A stretch of 64,000 bases of DNA from an uncultured Burkholderiales bacterium (GTDB taxonomy: Bacteria > Pseudomonadota > Gammaproteobacteria > Burkholderiales > Burkholderiaceae_C), in NCBI GenBank assembly GCA_903880855.1, contig CAIRQX010000122.1:1-64000 (forward strand). Direction: 5' to 3'. Positions 18,711 through 27,418 of the stretch are shown here, piece after piece. Under the pieces are notes generated by a model. The model searched no databases. It saw only the letters and a list, made by a program, of their open reading frames with translations, and was not told where the DNA came from. The position numbers were made by a program, and so were the translations under genes. Each line of letters opens with the position of its first letter. The stretch's first letter is position 1.

Positions 18711-19505
18711 TTAAACCTCTAATAAGAACTGGACCATGAGTTCTCGGACTTGCAAAAACATATCTTCGCCGGCCGTGGTTTTGCAGCCTTTGGCGCGCGC
18801 TACAGCTATCAACGGAGGAATTGCGGGGGCTGTAATGACACAGCCGATGAACATATTTGGTGTGATGGTATCTAAGTCAAAGGGGCTAGGGTCTGTCTCC
18901 CGCATACCAACGGGTGTTGCATTGATAGCTACATCAAACCCCATGATGTTAGAGCTACCGACGTAGACACGGCCATGTTTTAAGCTGTTAAGTCGGTGAA
19001 TGAGGGAATCACGGCGTTCGGTGTTTTCGTCTTGTATGGCCAGCTCTTTGACACCTGCTAAAACCAGACTGTGTGCGATGGCGGATCCTGCGCCGCCAGC
19101 TCCCACGAGGAGAGCTGTTTTATTTCTGAGGTCGAAGCCCTTGGATTCGATGGCCTTGACATAGGCTATTCCATCGAACATATCACCATGCCAACTGCCG
19201 TCTTTATTTCGTCGGATCGTATTCACCGCACCTAAAAATTCTGCTCGGGGTGAGCTGGTGGCGCAGAGGGCGTGACAGTCAAACTTATGTGGGACGGTGA
19301 CGATGATGCCGTCGATATTACGCATCAATGAAACGCCTCCAAACCATTGTTTGAGATCTTGGCTAGGTACTTGGGCTGGAATGCAAACGGCGTCTTTGCC
19401 ATGTTGCTCAAAAGCTTGGGTCACGCCAAAGGGAGACTTTACTTGGGCAATGGGATCGCCGACGATGAAGTAAACGCGCGTGGCGCCGCTGAAGTTATCA
19501 AGCAT
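18711..19505 (-). CDS. Shikimate/quinate dehydrogenase family protein (AroE-like 1)
   Basis: A 264-residue AroE-fold protein. Catalytic Lys74 (TVPHK), Asn95 (GAVNTI) and Asp111 are present, and VGAGGAGSA is the NADP-binding loop. Two substrate positions depart from AroE: the SxS motif that binds the ring carboxylate reads QVKS, so the first Ser is lost, and the usual NTDG reads MFDG. The same MFDG is found in the second AroE-like protein (25635). It probably oxidises a quinate- or shikimate-like acid catabolically, but substrate may differ. It sits between the IclR gene and the flavoprotein gene on the minus strand. Confidence 0.85.
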   Translation of the reverse strand: MLDNFSGATRVYFIVGDPIAQVKSPFGVTQAFEQHGKDAVCIPAQVPSQDLKQWFGGVSLMRNIDGIIVTVPHKFDCHALCATSSPRAEFLGAVNTIRRNKDGSWHGDMFDGIAYVKAIESKGFDLRNKTALLVGAGGAGSAIAHSLVLAGVKELAIQDENTERRDSLIHRLNSLKHGRVYVGSSNIMGFDVAINATPVGMRETDPSPFDLDTITPNMFIGCVITAPAIPPLIAVARAKGCKTTAGEDMFLQVRELMVQFLLEV

Positions 19506-19601
19506 GTTTGCAATATTGGAGTGGGTGAATATGGGAAATGATTAGTATGGCCCTAGGCAATAGCTGAGATTTTTCATCAAATACAGATAAATAGTTTTGT
19601 G

Positions 19602-20384
19602 TCAAATCAGCGGACGCAAACTTTGCGCGACCTCGCGTAAAACTGGTAACACACGATTGACAGCTTCTTTGGAGGTTTCCAGCTGAATCGGCATGCTGAC
19701 GGTGAGCGCGCCTTGCACATTTCCTTTGTGGTCACGCAAAGGCACTGCGACGCCTCGGTATGCCAAGTCGAGTTGTTGCTCCGACAGAGCCCAGTCTTGG
19801 GCGCGAATGCGAGCGAGTTCAGTGCGCATGCGCTTGGGGTCTGTGATGGTGTGTGAGCTGAAGGCCTTGAGTTCATGCGTGGCCAGCCATTTCTCTACTT
19901 CTTCTTCACCCAACAGCGCCAACAACAAAACCCCAGCTGATGTCACGTGACAGGGAACGCGCGCGCCCAAGGCAAAGCTTGTGTTCATACTGCGGTTTTG
20001 ACCATTACGCGCGATATAGACCAAATCAAAACCATCGAGTACCGCTAGAAAAGAAATTTCTTGTGTTCCCATCGCCAAGCGTTGCAACGAAGGTTGTACG
20101 ATGCGTGGTAAGCGCGCGGACTCCAAATAAGACTGACCCAATCGCATCACCTTTGGTGTGAGCCAAAACAACTTGCTGTCGGTCATCACATAACCGAGGT
20201 GCAACAAAGTCAGCAAATAACGACGCGCTGCAGTGCGCGTCAAACCGCAACGTTGCCCGGCTTGCGTAGCAGTCAATCGGGGGTTGTTTTCGTCAAAGGC
20301 TTGCACAATGGCCAACCCTTTGTCGAGGCCGGCGATCCAGTCTTTTTTGTCGAGGTTTGGTGGTTGCGTCAGCAGTGTGCTCAT
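19602..20384 (-). CDS. IclR-family transcriptional regulator (PcaR/PcaU/PobR-like)
   Basis: A 260-residue IclR regulator. The N-terminal winged helix-turn-helix (about residues 15-75) includes RCGLTRTAARRYLLTL as recognition region, and the C-terminal effector domain starts with LAVLDG and contains SAGVLLLALL. The N-terminal GLDKGLAIVQAF layout resembles the aromatic-acid branch (PcaR, PcaU, PobR). Start at 20384 is favoured over 20429 because the extra residues look non-conserved; no strong ribosome-binding site is seen for either. It heads the minus-strand unit and is divergent from the ABC operon, the usual layout for control of both. Confidence 0.88.
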   Translation of the reverse strand: MSTLLTQPPNLDKKDWIAGLDKGLAIVQAFDENNPRLTATQAGQRCGLTRTAARRYLLTLLHLGYVMTDSKLFWLTPKVMRLGQSYLESARLPRIVQPSLQRLAMGTQEISFLAVLDGFDLVYIARNGQNRSMNTSFALGARVPCHVTSAGVLLLALLGEEEVEKWLATHELKAFSSHTITDPKRMRTELARIRAQDWALSEQQLDLAYRGVAVPLRDHKGNVQGALTVSMPIQLETSKEAVNRVLPVLREVAQSLRPLI

Positions 20385-20590
20385 AGGTAATACAAGGGGA
20401 AACCCGAGATGGGTTTGATCATCGCACACTGTAGATCGTTAATCGCGCATTTGGGATTTATTTCCGATGTTTTTTCCACTTTTCCCTTTAAATTCAACAG
20501 GTTTAGTTACTTTGAAATGAAAGCTACTGTTTTTTTAACACCGAGCGCTATTAAAGGGCTCATTTCCAACCGTCACTAGGAGACATCTAA
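20385..20590. promoter_or_regulatory. Divergent control region between the IclR gene and the ABC operon
   Basis: 206 bases holding promoters for both directions. Two tandem 15-base elements resemble the operator I recall for P. putida PcaR (GTTCGATAATCGCAC): 20413-20427 matches 13 of 15 and 20434-20448 matches 12 of 15, spaced 21 bases, two helical turns. A perfect inverted repeat AAACCC-N5-GGGTTT at 20400-20416 abuts the first element and could form a hairpin in the IclR leader. ACTAGGAG before 20591 is the ribosome-binding site of the binding-protein gene. I could not place -35/-10 boxes securely. Confidence 0.5.
20413..20448. promoter_or_regulatory. Tandem PcaR-like operator elements
   Basis: Two direct elements, GTTTGATCATCGCAC (20413-20427) and GATCGTTAATCGCGC (20434-20448), share G.T.G.T.ATCGC.C and start 21 bases apart, so they lie on the same face of the helix. 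They are 29-64 bases upstream of the IclR start. The match to a PcaR site is from memory; the repeat itself is seen directly. Confidence 0.45.
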
Positions 20591-21733
20591 ATGAATAAAC
20601 GTTCCACATTGAAAGTCGTTGCGGCTGCAACCGTATTGGCATTTGCTGGATTGGCCCAAGCCCAGCAAACCATCAAGATCGCCAACATTGTTGAGCTTTC
20701 AGGACCAGGCACAACGGCTGGCACTTTGTTTAAAAACGGCGTCGAGTTGGCGGTCAAAGAAATCAACGAAAACGGTGGCATCTTGGGCAAGAAGATCGAG
20801 AGCACAACGGTCGATACCCAAACTAATCCTGGTGTCGCCAAAGGTTTGACGCAAAAAGCAGTCGATGACGGCGTATTAGCTATTTTTGGCCCTGTCTATT
20901 CAGGTTCCATCATGGTGTCTATGGCTGAGAGCAAGCGTGGTGAAGTTCCTAACTTCACCGGTGGTGAGGCTGCCGCGATAACGCAGCAAGGCAATCCGTA
21001 TGTATTCCGTACCGCTTTCGGTCAAAGTACATCCTTTCCAAAGTTAGTGAAATACATCAACACCAAAGCCAAAACACTCGCTGTCATTTATGTGAACAAC
21101 GACTTTGGCAAAGGCGGTCGCGACACTTTGACCAAACTCATGACGGGTGGACCTACCCAAATCGTGGCCGATATTTCTACTGACGCGGGTCAAGTAGATT
21201 TTTCTGCTGCCGTGTTGAAGGCTAAGCAAAGCAATGCCGATGCGATTTTTGCTTACACCAACGAAGAAGAGTCAGCACGCCTATTGCGTGAGTTGAAGAA
21301 GCAAGGTTGGACCAAGCCGGTGATTGGTGAGACCACGCTGACTGGTCAAAAAGTGATCGAGTTGGCAGGTGATGCCGCCAATGGTGCAGTGGCCCACGTG
21401 GGATTGACGGTGGACGCTCCCATTCCTGAAATGTTGAAATTCAAAGCCAAGTACTACCAAGCCTATGGAAGCATTTCAGACCATAACGGTATCAAGGGTT
21501 ACACCGGTGTCTACATCTTAAAAGCTGCGATTGAAAAAGCCGGCAAGATCGATCGCAAAGCAGTCACGGATGCGCTCCACGGCATTCAAATCAGCGCCAA
21601 GAAACATCCTGGCGTGATCATGGACGTGTCTTTTGATGAAAAAGGCGACTTAGACCGTGAGAGCTTCTTGGTCGAGGTGAAAAACGGTCGCCAATCTGTC
21701 GTGGCTACCTTGCCTGCACTGTCTAAGAAATAA
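20591..21733 (+). CDS. ABC transporter substrate-binding protein, branched-chain amino acid type
   Basis: A 380-residue periplasmic binding protein of the LivK/HAAT class. The signal peptide ends AQAQQ near residue 25; the mature chain begins TIKIANIVELSGPG and has the ligand-pocket segments GPVYSG and GYTGVYILKAAIE. In Burkholderiales many such proteins bind aromatic or hydroaromatic acids instead of leucine. The IclR gene on one side and AroQ, AroE-like and QuiC-like genes on the other argue for quinate/shikimate-type ligands. ACTAGGAG precedes the start. Confidence 0.9.
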   Translation: MNKRSTLKVVAAATVLAFAGLAQAQQTIKIANIVELSGPGTTAGTLFKNGVELAVKEINENGGILGKKIESTTVDTQTNPGVAKGLTQKAVDDGVLAIFGPVYSGSIMVSMAESKRGEVPNFTGGEAAAITQQGNPYVFRTAFGQSTSFPKLVKYINTKAKTLAVIYVNNDFGKGGRDTLTKLMTGGPTQIVADISTDAGQVDFSAAVLKAKQSNADAIFAYTNEEESARLLRELKKQGWTKPVIGETTLTGQKVIELAGDAANGAVAHVGLTVDAPIPEMLKFKAKYYQAYGSISDHNGIKGYTGVYILKAAIEKAGKIDRKAVTDALHGIQISAKKHPGVIMDVSFDEKGDLDRESFLVEVKNGRQSVVATLPALSKK

Positions 21734-21742
21734 ACCAGTCTG

Positions 21743-22618
21743 ATGACCGACTTTCTACAACTCTTTTTCAGTGGCCTAGCCACTGGAAGTATTTACGCAT
21801 TAGCTGCCTTGGGTTTTACATTGCTCTGGCAAGCTTCGGGGACGATTAACTTCGCCCAAGGCGAGTTTGTGATGTTGCCCGCATTCATGATGATTGGATG
21901 TTTGCTGGCTGGCATGCCTTTGTTGGTGAGCTTTTGCGTGAGTTGTGTTTTGTCGGTCTTGGTTTTGGGTTGGTTGTTCAAGCGTGGCCTGGTAGACCCT
22001 TTGTTTAAGTACGGCATGATGCCGATCGTCGTAGCGACTATCGGCTTGTCGATTGCCATGCGCAATGGGGTCCGTGCAGGTTTTAGCGCGGAGCCTCAGC
22101 CATTCCCCAATTTGTTTCCTGACGAAATCTACAACGTTGCTGGCGTAGTAGTCTCTGGAAGCGATGTAGGCACTTTTGTCTTTGCGATGGCACTGGTGCT
22201 TGTGACACAAGCATTTTTAGCGAAGACTGTGACTGGCCGTGCCATGCAAGCAGTCGCGCAAAACACAGAGAGTGCCTCGGTGTTGGGTATCAATGTGCCT
22301 CGCATGATTTTTTATACCTTTGCGATCAATGCATTGTTGGCCGCTGCAGCCGCTATTTTGGTGACGCCCACTTATCTTGCGAAATTCGATATGGGCGCAT
22401 CGCTCGGAACCAAAGCTTTTTTTGCAGCCATCATTGGTGGGTTCAACAATTCACGTGGCGCCTTGTTGGGTGGTTTGATCGTGGGTGTGTGTGAAAACTT
22501 GGCGGCTGCCTATATTTCATCCGCCTATAAAGACGCAGTGGCCCTGATTATTTTTATGGTGGTGATTTTGTTCAAGCCACAAGGTTTGCTGGGTAAAAAA
22601 GTAGAGCGCAAGGTATGA
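21743..22618 (+). CDS. ABC transporter permease, LivH type
   Basis: A 291-residue inner-membrane permease with about eight hydrophobic helices. SGLATGSIYALAALGFTL at the N-terminus, the TINFAQGEFVML segment and the EAA-like region MQAVAQNTESASVLGI are hallmarks of LivH. It follows the binding-protein gene by 9 bases and overlaps the next permease gene by four (ATGA), so the complex is made from one message. Confidence 0.92.
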   Translation: MTDFLQLFFSGLATGSIYALAALGFTLLWQASGTINFAQGEFVMLPAFMMIGCLLAGMPLLVSFCVSCVLSVLVLGWLFKRGLVDPLFKYGMMPIVVATIGLSIAMRNGVRAGFSAEPQPFPNLFPDEIYNVAGVVVSGSDVGTFVFAMALVLVTQAFLAKTVTGRAMQAVAQNTESASVLGINVPRMIFYTFAINALLAAAAAILVTPTYLAKFDMGASLGTKAFFAAIIGGFNNSRGALLGGLIVGVCENLAAAYISSAYKDAVALIIFMVVILFKPQGLLGKKVERKV

Positions 22619-23610
22619 GGAAACTTGCACTTTTCTCCATCTTGTTGGGTTTGCTGGCCTTGGTTTTTGCACCCACGCTATTGAAAAACCACGGCATCTA
22701 TTTATTCACCTATTGGCTGATTTATGTCATCGCCGCTATGGGTCTTAACTTGACGGTTGGCTATGCAGGGCAAAAGTCGCTTGGGCATGCTGCCTTCTTT
22801 GGAATTGGTGCTTACACCCTCGCGGTCATGCTCAAGGCAGGTTTGAGTTTTTGGTTAGGTCTACCCATGGCAGCCTTGGGTTGTTTTATCGTGGGATTGG
22901 CTTTGGGCTTTCCAGCATTGCGCGTACAAACTATTTATTTGGCATTTGCCACTTTAGGCTTCAACACAGCCATCTGGTTGGTGATGCGCAACGAAGAATG
23001 GTTAACAGGCGGTACGTTTGGTATCAATAACATTGCGCGTCCTGAAGCCTTTGGCATCAGCTTCGATGGTAATTTGGCTTATTACTATTTGGTGTTGGGT
23101 ATTGCGCTTGTATTGGCAGTTCTACTCTTAGGTCTATTGCGTTCTCCTTGGGGGAAAGCGTTCACTGCTCTGCGCGATAACCCGATACGCGCCGAAAGCT
23201 TGGGGGTTGATATCCGTAACTACACCTTGTTGAGCTTTGCCATTGGGGCTGCTTATGCGGGTATCGCTGGGGCGTTGTTTGCTTCGTTGGTGCAATTTAT
23301 TGACCCCTCTCCATTTAACGTGGAAGCCTCCATCATGATGTATCTGATGGTGGTGGTCGGCGGCCCTGGTTACTTCTTTGGCCCCATGATTGGTGCAGCG
23401 GTGGGCGTAATCTTGCCTGAGTGGCTGCGTTTTGCACAAGCTTGGTATTTGTTTGTATTTGGAAGTGCCGTAGTTGTTTTGATGATTTGGTTACCAGATG
23501 GCCTGTTGAGTATTCCAGACCGTATACGCGCCAAACGCCAATCGCGTGAAGCATCTGCCTTACGTGCATCATCTGGCAAGCAGCAAGCAACACAAGGGGC
23601 GAAAGCATGA
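22615..23610 (+). CDS. ABC transporter permease, LivM type
   Basis: A 331-residue inner-membrane permease of the LivM class, partner of the LivH-type gene just upstream. The segments AMGLNLTVGYAGQKSLGHAAF and the EAA region ALRDNPIRAESLGVD are typical. About nine to ten membrane helices are apparent, and the C-terminal tail (from about residue 305) is basic and Ser/Gln/Ala-rich without obvious function. It overlaps both neighbours by four bases. Confidence 0.92.
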   Translation: MRKLALFSILLGLLALVFAPTLLKNHGIYLFTYWLIYVIAAMGLNLTVGYAGQKSLGHAAFFGIGAYTLAVMLKAGLSFWLGLPMAALGCFIVGLALGFPALRVQTIYLAFATLGFNTAIWLVMRNEEWLTGGTFGINNIARPEAFGISFDGNLAYYYLVLGIALVLAVLLLGLLRSPWGKAFTALRDNPIRAESLGVDIRNYTLLSFAIGAAYAGIAGALFASLVQFIDPSPFNVEASIMMYLMVVVGGPGYFFGPMIGAAVGVILPEWLRFAQAWYLFVFGSAVVVLMIWLPDGLLSIPDRIRAKRQSREASALRASSGKQQATQGAKA

Positions 23611-24365
23611 CCTTGGCCCACAACCACCCCGTGTTGAAGGTAACCGGTTTGAAGAAGGCCTATGGCGCAATTCAAGCCGTTGGTGGCGTATCGTTTGAAG
23701 TGCATCCTGGCGAAATTTTTGGAGTCATCGGCCCCAATGGTTCTGGCAAAACGACTTTGTTCAACAGCATGTTGGGACAGATCACGCCAGACGAAGGCAA
23801 GATCGAACTCAATGGGCAAGACGTCACGACCTTAGGACCGCTAGAACTCAATCGCTTGGGTGTGGGTCGCACCTTTCAGTCATTACAAGTGTTTGGCAAG
23901 ATGACGGTGCGCGACAACTTGATTGTTGCTGCGCAAGAGCACCAAGGCAGTTTGTTCAGTCGTATGTTTGCACCCGGTGATTCAAGTTTGGGTGGCAAGG
24001 CGGACGCTTTGATCGAGCAATTCCATATCAGCCACGTAGCAGATAAAAAAGCCGGTGAACTGAGTTACGGACAACAAAAGTTGGTCGATATCGCCATGGC
24101 GTTTATGAGCGACCCAGATTTGGTGTTGTTAGATGAACCCTGCGCAGGTGTGAATCCTGCATTGGTGGGTGGGATATCGAAGTTGCTAAAAGAACTGAAC
24201 CAGTCGCGTAAAGGCAGCTTTGTAGTGATCGAACACAACATGGACTTTGTGATGGCGTTATGCCATCGGATCATGGTGATGGTGGAGGGCGAAGTACTCG
24301 CCATTGGCACACCCGCGGAAATTCGTGCGAACAAACAAGTGCTCGACGCCTATTTAGGAAATTGA
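23607..24365 (+). CDS. ABC transporter ATP-binding protein, LivG type
   Basis: A 252-residue ATPase. Walker A is GPNGSGKT, the signature is LSYGQQK, and Walker B is LVLLDEPCAG; the H-loop histidine lies in VVIEHNMDFV. The C-terminal extension (EVLAIGTPAEIRANKQVLDAYLG) is the LivG hallmark. It energises uptake through the two permeases upstream. Start overlaps the LivM-type stop by four bases. Confidence 0.93.
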   Translation: MTLAHNHPVLKVTGLKKAYGAIQAVGGVSFEVHPGEIFGVIGPNGSGKTTLFNSMLGQITPDEGKIELNGQDVTTLGPLELNRLGVGRTFQSLQVFGKMTVRDNLIVAAQEHQGSLFSRMFAPGDSSLGGKADALIEQFHISHVADKKAGELSYGQQKLVDIAMAFMSDPDLVLLDEPCAGVNPALVGGISKLLKELNQSRKGSFVVIEHNMDFVMALCHRIMVMVEGEVLAIGTPAEIRANKQVLDAYLGN

Positions 24366-24366
24366 C

Positions 24367-25092
24367 ATGACCACTCCATGCATTGAATTCAAAGATGTAG
24401 TCGCGGGTTACAAAGACTTCATGATTCTCAACGACTTGTCGTTCAGCGTACCAACTGGGTCTATCACCTTGTTGATAGGACCAAACGGGGCTGGTAAGTC
24501 AACTGTTCTCAAAACTTTGTTTGGTTTGCTAACGCCCAAACAAGGACACGTTTACTTGAACGGCGAAGAGATTACAGGGTCAAGCCAAAAAGATTTACTG
24601 GCAAAGGGCATTGCCTTTGTGCCGCAAGGACGTAATTTATTTGGCCAACTGTCTGTCTATGAAAACCTAGAACTCGGTGGTATCACCATCGGCATGAAGG
24701 CAACGCATGAGCGCATTCCCGAGGTGCTAGAGTTTTTTCCACGGCTGAAAGAGCGTATGAACTCCGCTGCGTCCTCCTTGTCTGGCGGAGAGCAAAAGCA
24801 GTTGGAAATCGGCCGTGCCCTGTTATTGCGCCCCAAGGTTTTGCTGATCGACGAGCCTTCTATAGGTTTGTCACCGATAGTCGTACAAGACGTTTTCAAA
24901 CTGTTGAGAAAATTGGTACATCAAGGTACGACCATATTAATGGTGGAACAAAACGTCAAGAGCGCTTTGAAGTACTCGGATGATGCGATTGCTTTGGAGT
25001 CTGGCCGCTTGGTCTTACACCAGTCTGCAGCCGAGATCTTGGCTGACCCTGAAATGGATCGTTTGTTTTTGGGTGCTAGCGTTAAGGTGTAG
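24367..25092 (+). CDS. ABC transporter ATP-binding protein, LivF type
   Basis: A 241-residue ATPase and the second nucleotide-binding subunit. Walker A is GPNGAGKS, the signature LSGGEQKQ, Walker B VLLIDEPSIGLSP. FVPQGRNLF in the Q-loop area and VEQNVKSAL near the H-loop are typical of LivF. It begins one base after the LivG-type stop. Ninety-five bases separate it from the AroQ gene, without a clear terminator, so read-through into the catabolic genes is likely. Confidence 0.93.
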   Translation: MTTPCIEFKDVVAGYKDFMILNDLSFSVPTGSITLLIGPNGAGKSTVLKTLFGLLTPKQGHVYLNGEEITGSSQKDLLAKGIAFVPQGRNLFGQLSVYENLELGGITIGMKATHERIPEVLEFFPRLKERMNSAASSLSGGEQKQLEIGRALLLRPKVLLIDEPSIGLSPIVVQDVFKLLRKLVHQGTTILMVEQNVKSALKYSDDAIALESGRLVLHQSAAEILADPEMDRLFLGASVKV

Positions 25093-25187
25093 GAGTGCGC
25101 TTAGCCGAGGCTTATCATGCGCCAAAATGGCACATGTCGGGGTTTCACGCGGTCGCTCCCTTTTCTGACTTTTAAAGGCTTGTATTT

Positions 25188-25631
25188 ATGAAAATTCTTA
25201 TGCTCCATGGAATTAACCATGATATGTTTGGTAGGCGTGACCCTGCGCAATACGGCACGATCACCTTAGAGGAGATCAATGCCGGTTTACAAAAATTGGG
25301 CAAAGAATTGGGCGCCGAAGTGGAATGCTTCCAAACCAACCATGAAGGCGCGATGTGCGAGCGCATCCACAAAGGTTTCTTGGATGGTGTGGATGCCGTC
25401 TTAATCAACGCGGGTGCATGGACGCATTACAGCTACGGCATTCGAGATGCATTAGCGATATTGACGTGCCCAATTGTTGAGTTGCACATGTCCAATATCC
25501 ATGCGCGTGAAGAATTCCGCCACAAGTCTGTTTTTGCTGAAATTGTCAAAGGCCAAATCTGTGGATTTGGTTCTGATAGCTATTTATTGGCTCTGCGTGC
25601 CGCAATATCGGCGGTAAAGGGTACTAAGTAA
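25188..25631 (+). CDS. aroQ: 3-dehydroquinate dehydratase, type II
   Basis: A 147-residue type II dehydroquinase that would convert 3-dehydroquinate to 3-dehydroshikimate. All main catalytic positions are kept: Arg17 and Tyr22 of the lid (RRDPAQYG), Asn74, His80 (AGAWTHYS), His100 (ELHMSN), Arg107 and Arg111 (HAREEFRH). The N-terminal motif reads HGINHD rather than NGPNLN, so it is a divergent, probably catabolic member (compare QuiB/QutE). It is followed after 3 bases by an AroE-like gene. This copy looks active, unlike the paralogue at 11839. Confidence 0.88.
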   Translation: MKILMLHGINHDMFGRRDPAQYGTITLEEINAGLQKLGKELGAEVECFQTNHEGAMCERIHKGFLDGVDAVLINAGAWTHYSYGIRDALAILTCPIVELHMSNIHAREEFRHKSVFAEIVKGQICGFGSDSYLLALRAAISAVKGTK

Positions 25632-25634
25632 AAC

Positions 25635-26468
25635 ATGACGATCAATGGCAATACTGAACTGATCGCACACATTGGGTATCCGACACACGCATTCAAGTCT
25701 CCACTAATTTACAACCCGTATTTCGAACAGGCGGGTATCAATGCCTTGGTCGTGCCTATGGGCTGTCAGGCAGAGCATTACCCTGCATTTTTAAAGTCGG
25801 TGTTTGACCTCACCAATATCCGAGGTGCGCTCATTACCATGCCGCACAAAGTCACGACGGTGTCGTTGCTTGATGAAGTGACCGCAACTGTGAAAGTAGC
25901 GGGTGCTTGCAATGCCGTGAAACGCACCAGCGACGGACGATTAGTAGGCGACATGTTCGATGGCGCAGGTTTTGTGCGTGGTGTGCAACGCAAAGGCTTT
26001 GATCTAAAGGGTAAACGTGTTTTGGTAGTGGGCACTGGTGGCGTAGGCTGTGCGATTGCTGCTTCGCTTGCTGCTACTGGCATCGCTGCAATTTCTTTGT
26101 TTGATGTCAACACTGCATCTGCCCAAGCTTTGGGAGATCGCTTGAAGCAACACTACCTAGCGATTGAGGTGCGTTGCGGATCGAATGATCCTGTCGGTCA
26201 CGACTTGGTTGTCAACGCTACGCCCATGGGGATGAACGAAGGCGACCCTCTACCTATGGATGTTTCGCGTATTTCGCCAGACGCATTTGTGGGCGAAGTG
26301 GTGATGCGCACAGAAATCACAGCGTTTCTAAAGGCTGCTCAAGACCGAGGTTGTCAAGTGCAAGTAGGTTCAGACATGTTGTTTGAGCAGATCCCTGCTT
26401 ATTTGGAATATTTTGGTTTTGCTACGACTACGGCTGAGAATTTGCGCGAAATTGCACAACTCGGATGA
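25635..26468 (+). CDS. Shikimate/quinate dehydrogenase family protein (AroE-like 2)
   Basis: A 277-residue AroE-fold dehydrogenase. Catalytic Lys72 (TMPHK), Asn93 (GACNAV) and Asp109 are present, as is the nucleotide loop VGTGGVGCA. As in the 18711 paralogue, the first Ser of the SxS carboxylate motif is missing (HAFKS) and NTDG reads MFDG. It likely oxidises quinate, shikimate or a close relative with NAD(P). It is sandwiched between AroQ and the split QuiC1-like pair, which fits a catabolic rather than biosynthetic role. Confidence 0.87.
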   Translation: MTINGNTELIAHIGYPTHAFKSPLIYNPYFEQAGINALVVPMGCQAEHYPAFLKSVFDLTNIRGALITMPHKVTTVSLLDEVTATVKVAGACNAVKRTSDGRLVGDMFDGAGFVRGVQRKGFDLKGKRVLVVGTGGVGCAIAASLAATGIAAISLFDVNTASAQALGDRLKQHYLAIEVRCGSNDPVGHDLVVNATPMGMNEGDPLPMDVSRISPDAFVGEVVMRTEITAFLKAAQDRGCQVQVGSDMLFEQIPAYLEYFGFATTTAENLREIAQLG

Positions 26469-26518
26469 TCTACGCTGTTTGGTCTAATCTTCATATTAGT
26501 TGCTGTTAGGAGTCATCT

Positions 26519-27409
26519 ATGAATACCAATCCACTGCACAGAGAAGCTGTCCCAGAGACCCCCAACCGTTTAGGGATTGATGGGATTGAGTTCATCGAAT
26601 ACACCACCTCACACCCACAAGCGTTGGGTCAAGTTTTAGAGAACATGGGTTTTAAACCGGTGGCGCGTCACCGTTCTCGTGAAGTAACTTTGTACCGCCA
26701 AGGCGGTATGAATTTAGTTGTCAATGCTAATCCAGAAGATGCGCGTATGAGTGGTGCTGCTGATGGTGAACCCGTGATTTCTGCAGTCGCTTTCCGTGTA
26801 CAAGATGCTTTAAAGGCGCATACCCGTTGCATCGATTTAGGTGCATGGACAGTACCCAGCCATGCTCAAGCGATGGAGTTGCACATTCCTGCGATTCACG
26901 GGCCAGGTAGTACACGGTTTTATTTTGTCGACCGTTGGAAAGAATTCTCCATCTACGACATCGACTTCAAACCTATTCCCACAGTAGACCAGCATCCGAA
27001 GTCGATAGCAGATATGTCTTACTTTGGTGTAGTGCAATACATCGGCGCGGGCCGCAGTGCAGATTGGTTGGCGTATTTTGAAAATATTTTTGATTTCACA
27101 TTTGTGCCAGATGACCAACGCTTTGGCATTTTGCCCAAGGGCAAGTTGATGAAAAGCCCTTGTGGCCAATTTTTGTGGCAACTGATAGAACCCGAGCCTT
27201 GGATGGATGGAGACGAGTCGCCAGAGTTGCTGCAACGTGTTGGTTTAGGGGTGGCAGATGTGGGCGCGGCCGTCAAGATGCTCAAAGGCCAAGGGGTTGA
27301 ATTTGTCGAATCTAGCCAGCTGCATCCAGAAGACAGAGGCGCATTGACCCGCGGCATGTTGGGCTCTGTCTCTTTTGAATTGGTCCATCAAACCAAATCT
27401 TCTGCGTAA
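26519..27409 (+). CDS. VOC-fold, 4-hydroxyphenylpyruvate-dioxygenase-like protein (QuiC1 C-terminal-domain homologue)
   Basis: A 296-residue two-module vicinal-oxygen-chelate protein resembling HPPD and the C-terminal half of Pseudomonas QuiC1. The N-terminal module begins GIDGIEFIEYTT; HGPGSTRFYFVDRW and the SFELVHQ end belong to the HPPD fold. Of the three iron ligands, only the Glu (Glu287) is recognisable; the two His positions read Phe/Gly near 169 and Arg240. Dioxygenase activity is thus doubtful. TAGGAG precedes the ATG. The next gene, 9 bases on, matches the QuiC1 N-terminal half, so the two look like a split, order-swapped QuiC1. Confidence 0.78.
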   Translation: MNTNPLHREAVPETPNRLGIDGIEFIEYTTSHPQALGQVLENMGFKPVARHRSREVTLYRQGGMNLVVNANPEDARMSGAADGEPVISAVAFRVQDALKAHTRCIDLGAWTVPSHAQAMELHIPAIHGPGSTRFYFVDRWKEFSIYDIDFKPIPTVDQHPKSIADMSYFGVVQYIGAGRSADWLAYFENIFDFTFVPDDQRFGILPKGKLMKSPCGQFLWQLIEPEPWMDGDESPELLQRVGLGVADVGAAVKMLKGQGVEFVESSQLHPEDRGALTRGMLGSVSFELVHQTKSSA

Positions 27410-27418
27410 GGGGCGGCC

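Noticed and set aside
25093-25187. Terminator or small gene between the LivF-type gene and aroQ
   Set aside because: No stable hairpin with T-run and no open frame with a start; it appears to be plain spacer with an AAAGG ribosome-binding site near its end.
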